A stretch of DNA of 64,000 bases from CAWUEZ02 sp963921355 (GCA_963921355.3 OZ001190.1:434001-498000), one strand, 5' to 3'; shown: positions 21,165 to 32,937, counted from the first letter of the stretch. Notes: generated by a model from the sequence alone, not told the origin. A program made the numbers and translations.

Positions 21165-21198
21165 GAAAAAGGGCCCCGGACGCGAATCCGGGACCCTT
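21165..21198 (-). terminator. Terminator of the ABC ATPase gene
   Basis: On the minus strand AAGGGTCCCGGA and TCCGGGGCCCTT (one mismatch) form a 12-bp stem followed by TTTCTTCTTC. It lies 24 bases after the ATPase stop codon. Confidence 0.7.
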
Positions 21199-21222
21199 GC
21201 TTGGAACTTAGCGGAACTCAGA

Positions 21223-23106
<1,884 letters not shown>

Positions 23107-23266
23107 CCCTAACTCCCAGCTCTCAAGCCTGTCGTCGCCCCTCTTAACCCGGGAGCGTGGCGGCTACACTAGCGGACCAGGCGACCGATTGCAGGTGTTT
23201 TTGACCGGACGCCGCCAGCAAGAGCCCGCTATTGTGGTCCACACAACCCTTGAGGGCGGTGACCCC

Positions 23267-23971
23267 GTGAAGGCGACCACGAAACCGGAGGCGTTCAAGG
23301 GCGGATTGGCCCAGGGAGCCGGCCATGCCCTGGGACTGCCGGCCCTGGTTCTGTTCGGCAGCATGACCGGATACGGCGCGCTCGCCCACGATACCGGTAT
23401 CGGCGGCGGACTGGCTGTGCTGTCGACTGTTCTGGTCTGGGGTCTGCCGGGCCAGATCGTGATGGCCGAACTCTACGCCGCCGGCGCCGATCTCGTGGCA
23501 ATCGCGATCGCCGTCGCCATGGCCAACATGCGGTTCTTCCCGATGGCGGTCGCCCTGCTGCCCACCCTCGGCGCACGCTCGACCCCTGCGCGCCTGGCGC
23601 AGTCCCATCTGATGTCGGCAACCTCCTGGGCGTTCGTGATGCGGACCGCTGCGCCCGAGGCGAAGCCCGCCCGCCTCGGCTACCACACCGGCTTCGCCGG
23701 CACTTGCATGGCGATCGCCGCAACCGCGACCGCAATCGGTGCCTATGCCGCCGCCGAATTGCCGAAGCCGTTCGCGCTCTCGCTGCTGTTCATCAACGCC
23801 TGTTTCTTCCTGCTTCTGCTGGCGGACATCCGCGGCCGCGGTGCACTGGTCGCCGTCGCCACCGGCGTCGTCGCCGGCATCCCGATCAACCTCGCCTTTC
23901 CCGACACCGGCCTGATCCTGACGGGGATCGTTGGTGGGACAGTCGGCTTCCTGACCAGCGACAAATGCTGA
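23267..23971 (+). CDS. azlC: AzlC family branched-chain amino acid exporter, large subunit
   Basis: A 234-aa membrane protein of the AzlC/YgaZ family. AzlC and AzlD together export branched-chain amino acids and analogues. Residue runs such as GLPALVLFGSMTGYGALA, MANMRFFPMAVALLPTL and the C-terminal GIVGGTVGFLTSDKC fit the family. A GTG start at 23267 after GAGGGCGG is chosen because the longer frame upstream overlaps the divergent ATPase promoter region and looks non-coding. It overlaps azlD by 7 bases. Confidence 0.85.
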   Translation: MKATTKPEAFKGGLAQGAGHALGLPALVLFGSMTGYGALAHDTGIGGGLAVLSTVLVWGLPGQIVMAELYAAGADLVAIAIAVAMANMRFFPMAVALLPTLGARSTPARLAQSHLMSATSWAFVMRTAAPEAKPARLGYHTGFAGTCMAIAATATAIGAYAAAELPKPFALSLLFINACFFLLLLADIRGRGALVAVATGVVAGIPINLAFPDTGLILTGIVGGTVGFLTSDKC

Positions 23972-24309
23972 CCGGGTTCGGCATTCCCCTGTCGGCAGCC
24001 CTGGCGGTTTCCATCGCCGTCGTCGCCACCTTCGCATGGCGGGCCCTTGGTGCCCTCCTGACCCACCGGATCAATACGGAAGGCGCTGTCTTCCGATGGT
24101 TCTCGCTCGCGTCCTACGCCGTCCTCGCCGGCCTGCTGACACGTCTCCTGATCTTGCCGACCGGCGGTCTCGCCTCGGTGGACCTGACGATCCGCCTGGG
24201 TGCGGCCGGCATCGCGCTCGCCGCCTTCTTCCTCGCCCGCCGCAGCCTGCTTGCGGGGATTGCGGCGGGGACTGCCAGTTTCGCCGCCGGCGCCCTGCTG
24301 CTCGGCTAG
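23965..24309 (+). CDS. azlD: AzlD family branched-chain amino acid exporter, small subunit
   Basis: A 114-aa protein with about four hydrophobic segments, matching the AzlD/YgaH small subunit. The start ATG 23965 overlaps the end of azlC, so the two are translationally coupled. The pattern RALGALLTHRI followed by hydrophobic helices is typical. Confidence 0.8.
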   Translation: MLTGFGIPLSAALAVSIAVVATFAWRALGALLTHRINTEGAVFRWFSLASYAVLAGLLTRLLILPTGGLASVDLTIRLGAAGIALAAFFLARRSLLAGIAAGTASFAAGALLLG

Positions 24310-24320
24310 GGTAGATCTGA

Positions 24321-25490
24321 TCAGGCGTTGCCGGCCAGATAGTCCAACGCCGCCTGGACGCCCCCGGTCTCGATCGGCACGCCCGCCAGGCGCAGACCCA
24401 TCTCACATCCCGACAAGGTGCCGCACAGCATCAGGTCGTTGAAATCGCCCAAGTGGCCGATCCGGAACATCTTCCCCTTGACCTTGCCGAGGCCGGCGCC
24501 CAGCGACATGTCGAACTTGTCGAGGATGATCTTGCGGACCGCGTCGGCGTCGTGACCGTCGGGCATGACCACACCGGTCAGGACCGGCGAGTATTCCCGG
24601 GTTTCCAGGCACTGGATCTCCAGTCCCCAGTGCGTGACCGCGCGGCGGGTCGCCTCGGCATGGCGCTCATGGCGGGCGAACACATTGTCCAACCCCTCCT
24701 CCATCAGCATGTCGCAGGCTTCCTTCAGCCCGTAGAGCAGGTTGGTCGCCGGCGTGTAGGGAAAGTTCCCGGACGGGTTCTGGCCGAGCTGGCTCGACCA
24801 GTCCCAATAGGAGCGGATCGAACTCGACGTCTTCGACGCCGCGATCGCCTTGTCGCTGACGGCGTTGAAGCCGAGGCCCGGCGGCAGCATCAGGCCCTTC
24901 TGCGAGCCGGTGATGGTGACGTCGATCCCCCACTCGTCGTGGCGCAGATCGGCCGAGGCGAGCCCCGAGATCGTGTCGACCATGAACAGCGCCGGATGTC
25001 CCGCGGCATCGATTGCCGCCCGAACTTCGGGGATCCGCGACGTAACCCCGGTCGAGGTCTCGTTGTGGACGACGCAGACCGCCTTGATCTCGCGCGCGGT
25101 ATCCCGGCGCAGGCGGTCCTCGATTGCCGACGGATCGACGCCGCGGCGCCAGTCGCCGGCGATCACCTCGGGCACCAGGCCGATCCGCGTCGCCAGTTCG
25201 TGCCACAGGGTGGAGAACTGCCCGGTCTCGAACATCAGCACCCGGTCACCCGGCGACAGGGTGTTGACCAGGGCGGCCTCCCAGGCGCCGGTTCCGGAAC
25301 TCGGGAAGATGATCACCGGGTTCTTGGTCTTGAAGATCGGCTTCACCTTCTCGAGGACTTCCTTGGCCAGATCCTGGAACTCGGGTCCACGGTGATCGAT
25401 CGTCGGCTTTTCAATTGCCCGCAGGATCCGGCCCGGCACGTTCGACGGGCCGGGGATCTGCAGGAAGTGGGGGCCGGCGCGATGCGCCAT
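24321..25490 (-). CDS. PLP-dependent alanine/serine-glyoxylate aminotransferase
   Basis: A 389-aa class V aminotransferase that passes an amino group from serine or alanine to glyoxylate. It starts HFLQIPGPSNVPGR, the classical SGAT/AGT beginning. Gly-rich PLP-phosphate contacts are seen in FPSSGTGAWEAAL, and the Schiff-base lysine lies in TGSQKGLMLPPG. A strong AGGAGGA precedes ATG 25490. The dehydrogenase gene upstream on the same strand (45-base gap) may share a two-carbon or hydroxyacid pathway. Serine over alanine is likely but not proven. Confidence 0.9.
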   Translation of the reverse strand: MAHRAGPHFLQIPGPSNVPGRILRAIEKPTIDHRGPEFQDLAKEVLEKVKPIFKTKNPVIIFPSSGTGAWEAALVNTLSPGDRVLMFETGQFSTLWHELATRIGLVPEVIAGDWRRGVDPSAIEDRLRRDTAREIKAVCVVHNETSTGVTSRIPEVRAAIDAAGHPALFMVDTISGLASADLRHDEWGIDVTITGSQKGLMLPPGLGFNAVSDKAIAASKTSSSIRSYWDWSSQLGQNPSGNFPYTPATNLLYGLKEACDMLMEEGLDNVFARHERHAEATRRAVTHWGLEIQCLETREYSPVLTGVVMPDGHDADAVRKIILDKFDMSLGAGLGKVKGKMFRIGHLGDFNDLMLCGTLSGCEMGLRLAGVPIETGGVQAALDYLAGNA

Positions 25491-25535
25491 CGGAACGTCC
25501 TCCTCAGGGATGGAAACAGTCAGTCGTTGACGCGG

Positions 25536-28457
25536 TCACGAAAGCGCCCGCTCCAGAACGCGCGCGACATGGATCGCATCGCGCGCCGCACCGTCGTGAA
25601 TCTGATGACGGCAACTGGTGCCGTCGGCGACGATCAGGGTGTCCCCGTCCGCGGCGCGTACCGCCGGCAGCAGCGACAGCTCGGCCATCTTCATGGAGAC
25701 CTCGTGGTGCTCGGCCTCATAGCCGAAGGCGCCGGCCATCCCGCAGCAGCTCGACTCGATGACACCGACCTCGAGCTCGGGAATCAGGTGCAGGGTCCGT
25801 TCGACCGCCCCCATCGCGGCAAAGGCCTTCTGGTGGCAGTGGCCGTGCACCAGGGCCCGGCCAGCGACCGGCTTCAGGGCAAGGTCGCCCAGACGTCCGG
25901 CTTCGGCCTCGCGGGCCAGGAATTCCTCGAACAGCATCGCCATCTCCGGCACCCGGCCAGCGCGGTCCCGCAGCAGCGAGGGCAGCTCGTCCTTGAGTGT
26001 GAACAGACAGGACGGCTCCAGGCCGATGATCGGCACGCCCCGGTCGGCGAACGGTGCGAACGCCTCGGCGAGCCGCGTCATCTCCGCCTCCGCCCTGTCG
26101 ATCAGACCGGTCGCCAGATAGGTACGCCCGCAGCACAGGTGCCGGCCGCCCTCGGCGACCGGATCGAGGACATGGACCGCGTAGCCCGCGGCCTGCAGCA
26201 CGGCGACGGCGGCGCGCAGGTTCTCTGGCTCGAAGTACATGTTGAACGTGTCGGCGAACAGCACGACCTCGCGGCCCTCGGCGACGGTCTCGTTCTCCAC
26301 CTCACTGCCGCGGAACGGCGCGCCGGACCACTGCGGCAGCGTACGCCCGCGCGCGAAGCCGAGCAGCTTCTCGCTCAACCAGGCCGCCCCGGGCACGGCG
26401 TCGCGCAGGTTCGCCAGGAAATGGAGCCTGGACGCCGCCTCAGCATAGCGCGGCATCTCGGCGATCAGGCGGTCTTTGAGGCTGAGGCCGTGGCGCGCCA
26501 CGTACTGGCCGAGCACCTCGGTCTTCATCTTGGCCATGTCGACACCGGTCGGGCATTCGCGCTTGCAGCCCTTGCAGCCGACACACAGGTCGAGGGTCGC
26601 CTTCATGGCGGGATCGGTCAGGGCGTCCTCGCCCAACTGTCCGGACAGCGCCAGGCGCAGCGTATTGGCCCGGCCCCGCACCAGGTGCTGCTCGTCGCCG
26701 GTCGCCCGGAAGCTCGGGCACATGACGCCGGGATCCCGTTTTCGGCAGGCCCCGTTGTTGTTGCACATCTCGACCGCGCCGGAGAGGCCGCCCCAGGCCG
26801 ACCAGTCGAAGCGGGTCTCGGGATTGACCGCATGGTAGTCGGGCTTGAACCGGAACAGGCTGCGATCGTCCATTTTCGGCGGGTCGACGATCCGACCCGG
26901 GTTCATCAGGCCCTTCGGATCGAAAGCCGATTTGACCTCGGCGAAGGCGTCGACCACCCGGTCGCCGAACATCTTGCGGTGGAACTCCGAGCGCACGATG
27001 CCGTCGCCGTGCTCGCCGGAGTGGGAGCCCTTGTACTCCCGCACCATGGCGAAGGCTTCCTCGGCGATCTCGCGCATTTTCCGAACGTCGCCGCCGTCCT
27101 TCATGTTCAGGACCGGTCGGACATGCAGGGTTCCGACCGAGGCATGGGCGTACCACGTGCCCTTGGTCCCGTGCTTCTCGAACACCTCGGTCAGCCGCGA
27201 CGTGTAGTCCGCCAGATGCTCCAGCGGGACCGCACAGTCCTCGATGAAGGAGACCGGTTTTCCGTCACCCTTCATGGACATCATGATGTTCAGGCCCGAC
27301 TTCCTCACCTCGGCGATCTGCGCCTGGAAGGCCGGATCTTCGGCCCGGACCACGGCGCCGGGAAAGCCGAGATCCGCCATCATGGTCTCGAGGTCCGCGA
27401 GCTTGGCCAGCAGCGGATCCAACGCTTCGCCGGCGAACTCGACAAGCAGCAACGCGTCGGGTTTGCCGCGCACGAACCGCTCGACGGTCGGCCGGAACAT
27501 CGGGATCTCGCGGGCCAGATCGATCATCGTCCGGTCGATCAGTTCCACGCCCATCGGCTTCAGGGTCACCAGGTGACGGGTGTTTTCCATCGCCTCGCGA
27601 AAGGTCGGGAAGTGACAGACCCCCACCACCCGGTGGCGCGGCACCGCGTGGGTGACCAGCCGGATCTGACGGGACAGGGCGAGCGTGCCTTCCGAGCCGA
27701 CCAGCAAAGAGGCCATGTTGTGGCCGCCGCGGTCGTCGCGCTGGACCACGCGATCCAGGTTGTAGCCGCCAACCCGGCGCATCATCTTCGGGATCCGGGA
27801 ATCGATCTCGGCCTGCTCGCGTTCGGCGATGGCGCGGATCTGCTGCACCAGGTCCCGGTAACGGGCCGGCCCTGACAGCTCACCCAGATTGCCCGGCACC
27901 CGGTCGAACCGAGCCTCGGTGCCGTCCATCAGGATCGCGTCGACCGCCACCACGTTGTCGACCATGATTCCGTAGTGGATCGAGCGGCCGCCGCAGGAGT
28001 TGTTCGCGGTCATGCCGCCGATGGTGGCACGCGATGCGGTGGAGACGTCGACCGGGAACAGGCGGCCGTGCTGTTTCAGCCAGCCGTTCAGGTGATCCAG
28101 CACGATGCCCGGCTGCACGGTGACTTCCTGGCTGTCCGCGTCGAAGCCGACCACCCGGTTCAGGTGGCGGGTGCAGTCGAGCACCAGGGCCGTGTTGACC
28201 GTCTGACCGCATTGTGACGTCCCACCGCCGCGCGGCAGGACCGGCACACCCTCCTCATCGGCGATGGCGACGGCGGCGCGCAGGTCGTCTTCGGTTTTCG
28301 GCACGACGACACCGACCGGTTCGACCTGATAGATCGACGCATCGGTCGCGTAGCGCCCGCGGGTGAACCGGTCGAACCGGACGTCACCTTCAACTGCCCG
28401 TCGAAGCTTCTCCGCCAGCGCGGAATCACCGATCCGATCTGCTGCCGTGGTCGCCAT
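25536..28457 (-). CDS. FAD-linked and Fe-S dehydrogenase (YdiJ / D-2-hydroxyacid dehydrogenase type)
   Basis: A 973-aa fused enzyme. The N-terminal FAD_binding_4 domain has LPRGGGTSQCGQ (near 75-86) and GGMTANNSCGGRSI. The FAD-oxidase C domain ends near 520 (GLMNPGRIVDPP). The ferredoxin-like part has CVGCKGCKRECPTGVDM near residue 625 plus a second cysteine group (CNNNGACRK). The C-terminal CCG domain has GHCHQKAF and ESSCCGMAG. This layout matches E. coli YdiJ, a D-2-hydroxyglutarate dehydrogenase, and long D-lactate dehydrogenases that feed electrons to quinone. A GGAGGAAGCGAGGG site precedes ATG 28457. A regulator is divergently encoded 82 bases away. Confidence 0.9.
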   Translation of the reverse strand: MATTAADRIGDSALAEKLRRAVEGDVRFDRFTRGRYATDASIYQVEPVGVVVPKTEDDLRAAVAIADEEGVPVLPRGGGTSQCGQTVNTALVLDCTRHLNRVVGFDADSQEVTVQPGIVLDHLNGWLKQHGRLFPVDVSTASRATIGGMTANNSCGGRSIHYGIMVDNVVAVDAILMDGTEARFDRVPGNLGELSGPARYRDLVQQIRAIAEREQAEIDSRIPKMMRRVGGYNLDRVVQRDDRGGHNMASLLVGSEGTLALSRQIRLVTHAVPRHRVVGVCHFPTFREAMENTRHLVTLKPMGVELIDRTMIDLAREIPMFRPTVERFVRGKPDALLLVEFAGEALDPLLAKLADLETMMADLGFPGAVVRAEDPAFQAQIAEVRKSGLNIMMSMKGDGKPVSFIEDCAVPLEHLADYTSRLTEVFEKHGTKGTWYAHASVGTLHVRPVLNMKDGGDVRKMREIAEEAFAMVREYKGSHSGEHGDGIVRSEFHRKMFGDRVVDAFAEVKSAFDPKGLMNPGRIVDPPKMDDRSLFRFKPDYHAVNPETRFDWSAWGGLSGAVEMCNNNGACRKRDPGVMCPSFRATGDEQHLVRGRANTLRLALSGQLGEDALTDPAMKATLDLCVGCKGCKRECPTGVDMAKMKTEVLGQYVARHGLSLKDRLIAEMPRYAEAASRLHFLANLRDAVPGAAWLSEKLLGFARGRTLPQWSGAPFRGSEVENETVAEGREVVLFADTFNMYFEPENLRAAVAVLQAAGYAVHVLDPVAEGGRHLCCGRTYLATGLIDRAEAEMTRLAEAFAPFADRGVPIIGLEPSCLFTLKDELPSLLRDRAGRVPEMAMLFEEFLAREAEAGRLGDLALKPVAGRALVHGHCHQKAFAAMGAVERTLHLIPELEVGVIESSCCGMAGAFGYEAEHHEVSMKMAELSLLPAVRAADGDTLIVADGTSCRHQIHDGAARDAIHVARVLERALS

Positions 28458-28539
28458 CCCTCGCTTCCTCCGAGTGCGCTCAACGCGTGCTACAGTAAGC
28501 CCCTATTCAAGAGCTGGATACCGGACGAGCGGACATCGA

Positions 28540-29358
28540 ATGTCGCCGAGTGGACACGACAGGCCTGCCCCCGCACCTGCAGATGCGAAGGATCCGGTCA
28601 GCGGCCATGTCGAATCAGACACACCGGTGATCGGTCACGCCGCGTCGTTCGCCCCAGGTGCCAGCGTGCCCTGGCACACCCATGACCGGGGCCAACTGGC
28701 TTTGACCCTGGCCCGCGTGATGCGGGTGGAGACGCCTGAACGGGTCTGGCTGGTGCCGCGCGGCAGTGTGCTGTGGCTGCCAGCCGGCACGCCCCATCGC
28801 TCGCTTGCTCCCGAGGAGCGGCTGATGCGCAGCCTCTACGTCCGACCGGACACCGCCGGCGCCCTGCCCGAACGACCAAGCGCGGTGGAACAGGGCACGC
28901 CACTGGCCGACATGGTGACCTGGCTTGCCGAGACCTACGATCAGGACCGGCTCGACAGGGCCTGGACGACCGTCGCCAACGCCGCTCTGGCGCTGGTTCG
29001 ACCGGCACCGGGGATCAGCGTGCGCCTGCCTCGGCCGGCGGACCCGGCCGTCGCGACCATCGCCGATGCGGTGTCGGCGGATCCCGGCGACCCACGCAGC
29101 ATCGAGGAATGGGGCGATCTGCTGGCCATCAGCCCCCGCACCCTCAGGCGGCGGGTGCAAGCCGAAACCGGCCTGACCTATCGGGACTGGCGGCGCTACC
29201 TGGCCCTGGCGGCCGCCGCCGAACGCTTGCTGACCGGAGCGCGGGTAACCGATATCGCCTTCGATGCCGGCTATGCCAGTTCCAGCGCCTTCGTCGCGGC
29301 GTTCCACAAGGCGTTTCAGATGACCCCGGGCCAGTTCCAGCGCCTGGCGACTCCCTGA
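28540..29358 (+). CDS. AraC family transcriptional regulator with cupin sensor domain
   Basis: A 272-aa regulator. An N-terminal cupin-like part (PWHTHDRGQLAL...LVPRGSVLWLPAGTPH, residues about 45-90) probably binds the effector. The C-terminal AraC DNA-binding domain has two helix-turn-helix units: WGDLLAISPRTLRRRVQAETG and VTDIAFDAGYASSSAFVAAFHKAF, ending TPGQF. The gene is divergent from the FAD/Fe-S dehydrogenase with an 82-base gap, suggesting it controls that gene and itself. ATG 28540 is chosen; a longer frame upstream overlaps the dehydrogenase coding region. Confidence 0.85.
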   Translation: MSPSGHDRPAPAPADAKDPVSGHVESDTPVIGHAASFAPGASVPWHTHDRGQLALTLARVMRVETPERVWLVPRGSVLWLPAGTPHRSLAPEERLMRSLYVRPDTAGALPERPSAVEQGTPLADMVTWLAETYDQDRLDRAWTTVANAALALVRPAPGISVRLPRPADPAVATIADAVSADPGDPRSIEEWGDLLAISPRTLRRRVQAETGLTYRDWRRYLALAAAAERLLTGARVTDIAFDAGYASSSAFVAAFHKAFQMTPGQFQRLATP

Positions 29359-29385
29359 CTCCCGGCCGGCGGCAGCTACGCGCCC

Positions 29386-30255
29386 CTATTCCGCGGCTTC
29401 CAGATCGGCGTGCTCGCGTTCGAACCGCCAGACGTCCTCGAAGCCCATGGCGCGGGAGAAATCCATGAAATCGTCGAGGGGTGCTTCCAGGCGATCGCTG
29501 GCGCCCTTCTCCTTCAGCGTGCCGTAGACCGAGTTGAGGGCGGCGCCGACCGCCAGAAATCCGGTCGCCGGAAAGATCGCCATCCGATAGCCGAGGTCGA
29601 GGTACTCGGCCGCCGACAGCACCGGGGTCTTGCCGCCATCGACCACATTCACCAGCAGTGGCAGATCGAAGCGCCGGCCGATTTCGGCCATCTCGTCGAC
29701 CGATTCCGGTGCCTCGATGAAAAGGATGTCGGCGCCGGCTTCAGCGAAGGCATCGGCCCGGCGCAGGGCCTCGTCGAGCCCGTAGCCGGTGCGCGCATCG
29801 GTCCGGGCGATGATCAGAAAATCGTCGCTGTCCCGGGCTTCGGCCGCCACCCTGACCTTGGCTGCGGCCTGATCGATGGGGATCACCCGGCGACCCGGCG
29901 TATGGCCGCACTTCTTGGGAAACTCCTGGTCCTCGAGCTGGATCGCGGCAGCGCCCGCCTGCTCGTAGCCTTTGACCGTATGCTCGACATTCAACAGCCC
30001 GCCGTAACCGGTGTCGCCATCGGCGACCATCGGTGTGCTGGCGAGCCCGGCAAACACCCGGACCCGGTCGACCATGTCCCGGTACGAGGCGAGCCCGGCA
30101 TCCGGCAGCCCGAGATGGGAGGCGACCGTACCGTAGCCGGTCATGTACAGCGCATCGAAGCCGAGCCGGTCGGCCAGTCGCACCGAGATCCCATCGAACA
30201 CACCCGGCGCCGTCAGCAGCTTGCCGGCCTGCAGTTTGTCCCTGAGCCCACCCAT
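29386..30255 (-). CDS. Isocitrate lyase / PEP mutase family enzyme
   Basis: About 289 aa, a (beta/alpha)8 barrel of the ICL/PEPM superfamily. The metal-site DGDTGYGG, the ARTDAR motif and the flexible active-site loop PKKCGH are present; the KKCGH cysteine marks C-C lyases (2-methylisocitrate-, dimethylmalate- or oxaloacetate-lyase like) rather than phosphonate mutases. Three ATGs follow GGGAGG; the third (30255) has proper spacing. No prpC or glyoxylate shunt partner adjoins it, so the substrate stays open. Confidence 0.85.
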   Translation of the reverse strand: MGGLRDKLQAGKLLTAPGVFDGISVRLADRLGFDALYMTGYGTVASHLGLPDAGLASYRDMVDRVRVFAGLASTPMVADGDTGYGGLLNVEHTVKGYEQAGAAAIQLEDQEFPKKCGHTPGRRVIPIDQAAAKVRVAAEARDSDDFLIIARTDARTGYGLDEALRRADAFAEAGADILFIEAPESVDEMAEIGRRFDLPLLVNVVDGGKTPVLSAAEYLDLGYRMAIFPATGFLAVGAALNSVYGTLKEKGASDRLEAPLDDFMDFSRAMGFEDVWRFEREHADLEAAE

Positions 30256-30334
30256 CATCATCCTCCCGTGCAGCGTTTGCCGGGACCCTACGCGGTTCGG
30301 ACGGGTGTTTCACAGAGCCAAACGCCCGGAGAGG

Positions 30335-30598
30335 TCAGAAATCCGTCACGCGGCCCTTGTGCTCCCAGTCGCCGTAGCGGGTCGGCTCCGGCCCCTGGTA
30401 TCCGCCGCGTTCCGGCGGCAGATCCTTGGCAGCGGCCCGGGGATCGAGTTTCGCCGGGACGGTGGGCGAGGCCGCCGGCTCGGCGGACGGGTCCGAAGAC
30501 GGCCCGGCCTCCTCCGCGGCAGGTTCCTCAGCCGTGGAAGCCGGCTTCGCCTGGGGGGTCGCCACTTCCTTGAACGGCGATTTTCGGGGCGTGGTCAT
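30335..30598 (-). CDS. DUF1674 (SDHAF4-like) small protein
   Basis: An 87-residue protein, Pro/Ala-rich and probably disordered at the N-terminus, ending with the family signature PPERGGYQGPEPTRYGDWEHKGRVTDF-like C-terminus (PTRYGDWE, GRVTDF). This is DUF1674, whose mitochondrial relative SDHAF4 helps assemble succinate dehydrogenase flavoprotein. ATG 30598 is the likely start. In many alphaproteobacteria it neighbours htpX and rsmB, as here, where htpX is divergent. Confidence 0.8.
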   Translation of the reverse strand: MTTPRKSPFKEVATPQAKPASTAEEPAAEEAGPSSDPSAEPAASPTVPAKLDPRAAAKDLPPERGGYQGPEPTRYGDWEHKGRVTDF

Positions 30599-30698
30599 TG
30601 CGAAGATATAGGTCCTGCGACGCCGCCCGGCCAGATCTTGAAGCCGGACCGCGACACGCTCACCTGTTGACCGGTATCGACAACGCAGACAGGTGACG

Positions 30699-31571
30699 AT
30701 GAACACGTTTCGTGTCGGCCTGATGATCGCCGCCCTGACGGCGCTCTTCATGGTCGTCGGCTATGGCCTCGGCGGAGAAGGCGGCATGGTGCTGGCGCTG
30801 GTGATTGCCGGCGCCATGAATGCGTTCGCCTACTGGAACTCCGACAAGATCGTGCTGCGGATGCACGGCGCGCGGGCGATCTCCCGCAGCGACCTGCCCT
30901 GGTTCCGCGACATGATCGAGCAGATGGCCGTGCGCGCGGACCTGCCGATGCCGAAGGTCTACCTGATCGACCAGGACCAGCCGAACGCGTTCGCCACCGG
31001 CCGGAACCCCGAGAATGCGGCGGTCGCGGCCACCACCGGACTGCTCCGGCGCCTCAGCCACGAGGAAATCGCGGGCGTCATGGCGCATGAACTGGCCCAT
31101 GTGAAGAACCGCGACACTCTGATCATGACGATCACCGCGACAATCGCGGGCGCGGTCTCCATGCTGGCCAACATGGCGATGTGGACGTCGATGTTCGGCG
31201 GCAATCGCAACAGCCCGATGGGAATCGTCGGGGTGCTGGCGATGGCGATCCTCGCCCCGCTGGCGGCCACCCTGGTTCAGATGGCGATCAGCCGGGCCCG
31301 GGAGTTCGATGCCGACAAGCTCGGTGCGGAGATCTGCGGCCGGCCGCTCTGGCTGGCCTCGGCCCTGCGCAAACTCGAAGAGGGTGCGCGCCGGATCGAC
31401 AATCATGCCGCCGAGAACAATCCGGCGACCGCGCATCTGTTCATCGTGAACCCGCTGCACGCCCACCGGGTCGACAGCCTGTTCTCGACCCACCCGCGGA
31501 TGCAGGACCGGATTGATCGGCTGATGGCGATGGCCGGCCAGTCCGGCGGGACCGCCAGGCCCTGGGGCTGA
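30699..31571 (+). CDS. htpX: Membrane zinc protease HtpX
   Basis: A 290-aa inner-membrane M48 metalloprotease involved in quality control of membrane proteins. Two N-terminal helices (about 5-40) precede the catalytic motif HELAH (near residue 130), two further hydrophobic segments and the third zinc ligand in [12 protein letters not shown] 30699 follows AGGTGA; a GTG six bases earlier is possible. Length is normal for the family. Confidence 0.95.
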   Translation: MNTFRVGLMIAALTALFMVVGYGLGGEGGMVLALVIAGAMNAFAYWNSDKIVLRMHGARAISRSDLPWFRDMIEQMAVRADLPMPKVYLIDQDQPNAFATGRNPENAAVAATTGLLRRLSHEEIAGVMAHELAHVKNRDTLIMTITATIAGAVSMLANMAMWTSMFGGNRNSPMGIVGVLAMAILAPLAATLVQMAISRAREFDADKLGAEICGRPLWLASALRKLEEGARRIDNHAAENNPATAHLFIVNPLHAHRVDSLFSTHPRMQDRIDRLMAMAGQSGGTARPWG

Positions 31572-31635
31572 CCCCACACGCTCTCCGGCGTATTTCCCGC
31601 TTGGAGCGGCCGGCCGGGCGTGCTCAAACCGCCGC

Positions 31636-32937
31636 ATGACCGAACACAGGGTATCCGCCGCGCGCAGCGTCGCCTTCGACCTGCTGCGTGCTGTGCTGGC
31701 GAAGAAGACACCGCTGGATGACGCCCTGAAGGCCCATGACGGCCTTGCCAAGCTGCCGGAACGCGATCGCGGGTTTGCCCGCACTCTGGTGGCAACGACG
31801 CTGCGGCGGCTCGGCCACGTCGACCGGTTGGTCGACAGTTGCCTGGACCAGCCGTTGCCTCAGAAGGCATCCGCCGTCCGCGACGTGCTTCGGATCGCCG
31901 CCACCGAACTGCTGGTCCTGGGTGTTGCCCCTCATGCCGCCGTGGACAGCGCGGTGACCCTGGTGCGCTCGCGCGGGCATGACAAGTTCGCCAGGCTGAC
32001 CAACGCCATTCTGCGGCGGCTCGACCGTGAGGCCCGGGACCGGATCGCCGAACGTCCCGCCTTGGAAGCCCTGCCCGCCTGGCTCGCCGAGGGCTGGGTC
32101 GACGCCTATGGCGCCGAGACGGCGGAAGCGATGGCCGCAGCGCTGTTGGTCGAACCGCCGTTGGACATCACGGTGAAGGCGGATGCGCCGGAGTGGGCCG
32201 AGCGGCTGAAGGCAAGCGTTCTGCCGACAGGCTCCTTGCGACGCACCGAGGGCGGGCGGGTCGATGGTCTGCCCGGCTTCGACCAAGGCGCGTGGTGGAT
32301 CCAGGACATGGCGGCGGCCCTGCCCGCCGGACTGCTCGACGCCAAACCGGGTGAGACGGTTGTCGATCTTTGCGCCGCCCCGGGCGGCAAGACCGCGCAG
32401 CTGGTCGCCGCCGGGGCCAAGGTGATCGCGGTCGACCGATCCCGGCCCCGGATCGCCCGGCTTGAGCAGAACCTGGCACGGCTTTCACTGGCCGCCGCCA
32501 CCGTGGCCGCCGACGCGACGAGCTGGCGCCCGCCCGAGCCCGTCGATGCCGTCCTGCTCGACGCCCCGTGCTCGGCCACTGGAACGATCCGGCGCCATCC
32601 GGACATTCCCTGGAACAAGAGCCGCGACGACATCGCGAAGCTGAGCGCGCTCCAGGACCGGCTGCTCGATGCAGCGGTCACCATGGTCAAACCGGGTGGT
32701 CGGATCGTGTTCTGCACCTGTTCGCTGGAACCGGCGGAAGGACCGGAGCGCATCACCGCCCTGCTGGCGCGCAACCCGGCGGTCAAGCGGGCCCCCATCT
32801 CCGCAAGCGAGGTCAGCGGTCTGAGCGCCGCGGTAACGCCGGAAGGGGATCTCCGAACCCGGCCCGACATGATCCCGGAGCTTGGCGGCATCGACGGGTT
32901 CTTCGCGTGCCGGCTGATCCGGACGGGCGATGCTTGA
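31636..32937 (+). CDS. rsmB: 16S rRNA (cytosine-5) methyltransferase, RsmB family
   Basis: A 433-aa SAM-dependent enzyme. An N-terminal NusB-like RNA-binding domain (about 1-135) is followed by the methyltransferase domain with DLCAAPGGKTAQL (SAM binding). The two catalytic cysteines lie in LLDAPCSATGTIRRHP and VFCTCSLEPAEG. This is the RsmB/Fmu pattern, methylating C967 of 16S rRNA. It sits between htpX and rpe on the same strand. Confidence 0.92.
   Translation: MTEHRVSAARSVAFDLLRAVLAKKTPLDDALKAHDGLAKLPERDRGFARTLVATTLRRLGHVDRLVDSCLDQPLPQKASAVRDVLRIAATELLVLGVAPHAAVDSAVTLVRSRGHDKFARLTNAILRRLDREARDRIAERPALEALPAWLAEGWVDAYGAETAEAMAAALLVEPPLDITVKADAPEWAERLKASVLPTGSLRRTEGGRVDGLPGFDQGAWWIQDMAAALPAGLLDAKPGETVVDLCAAPGGKTAQLVAAGAKVIAVDRSRPRIARLEQNLARLSLAAATVAADATSWRPPEPVDAVLLDAPCSATGTIRRHPDIPWNKSRDDIAKLSALQDRLLDAAVTMVKPGGRIVFCTCSLEPAEGPERITALLARNPAVKRAPISASEVSGLSAAVTPEGDLRTRPDMIPELGGIDGFFACRLIRTGDA

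Noticed and set aside
24453..27875. Plus-strand frame of 1,140 codons
   Set aside because: It is antisense to the aminotransferase and the FAD/Fe-S dehydrogenase; GC-rich codon bias keeps the opposite frame open.
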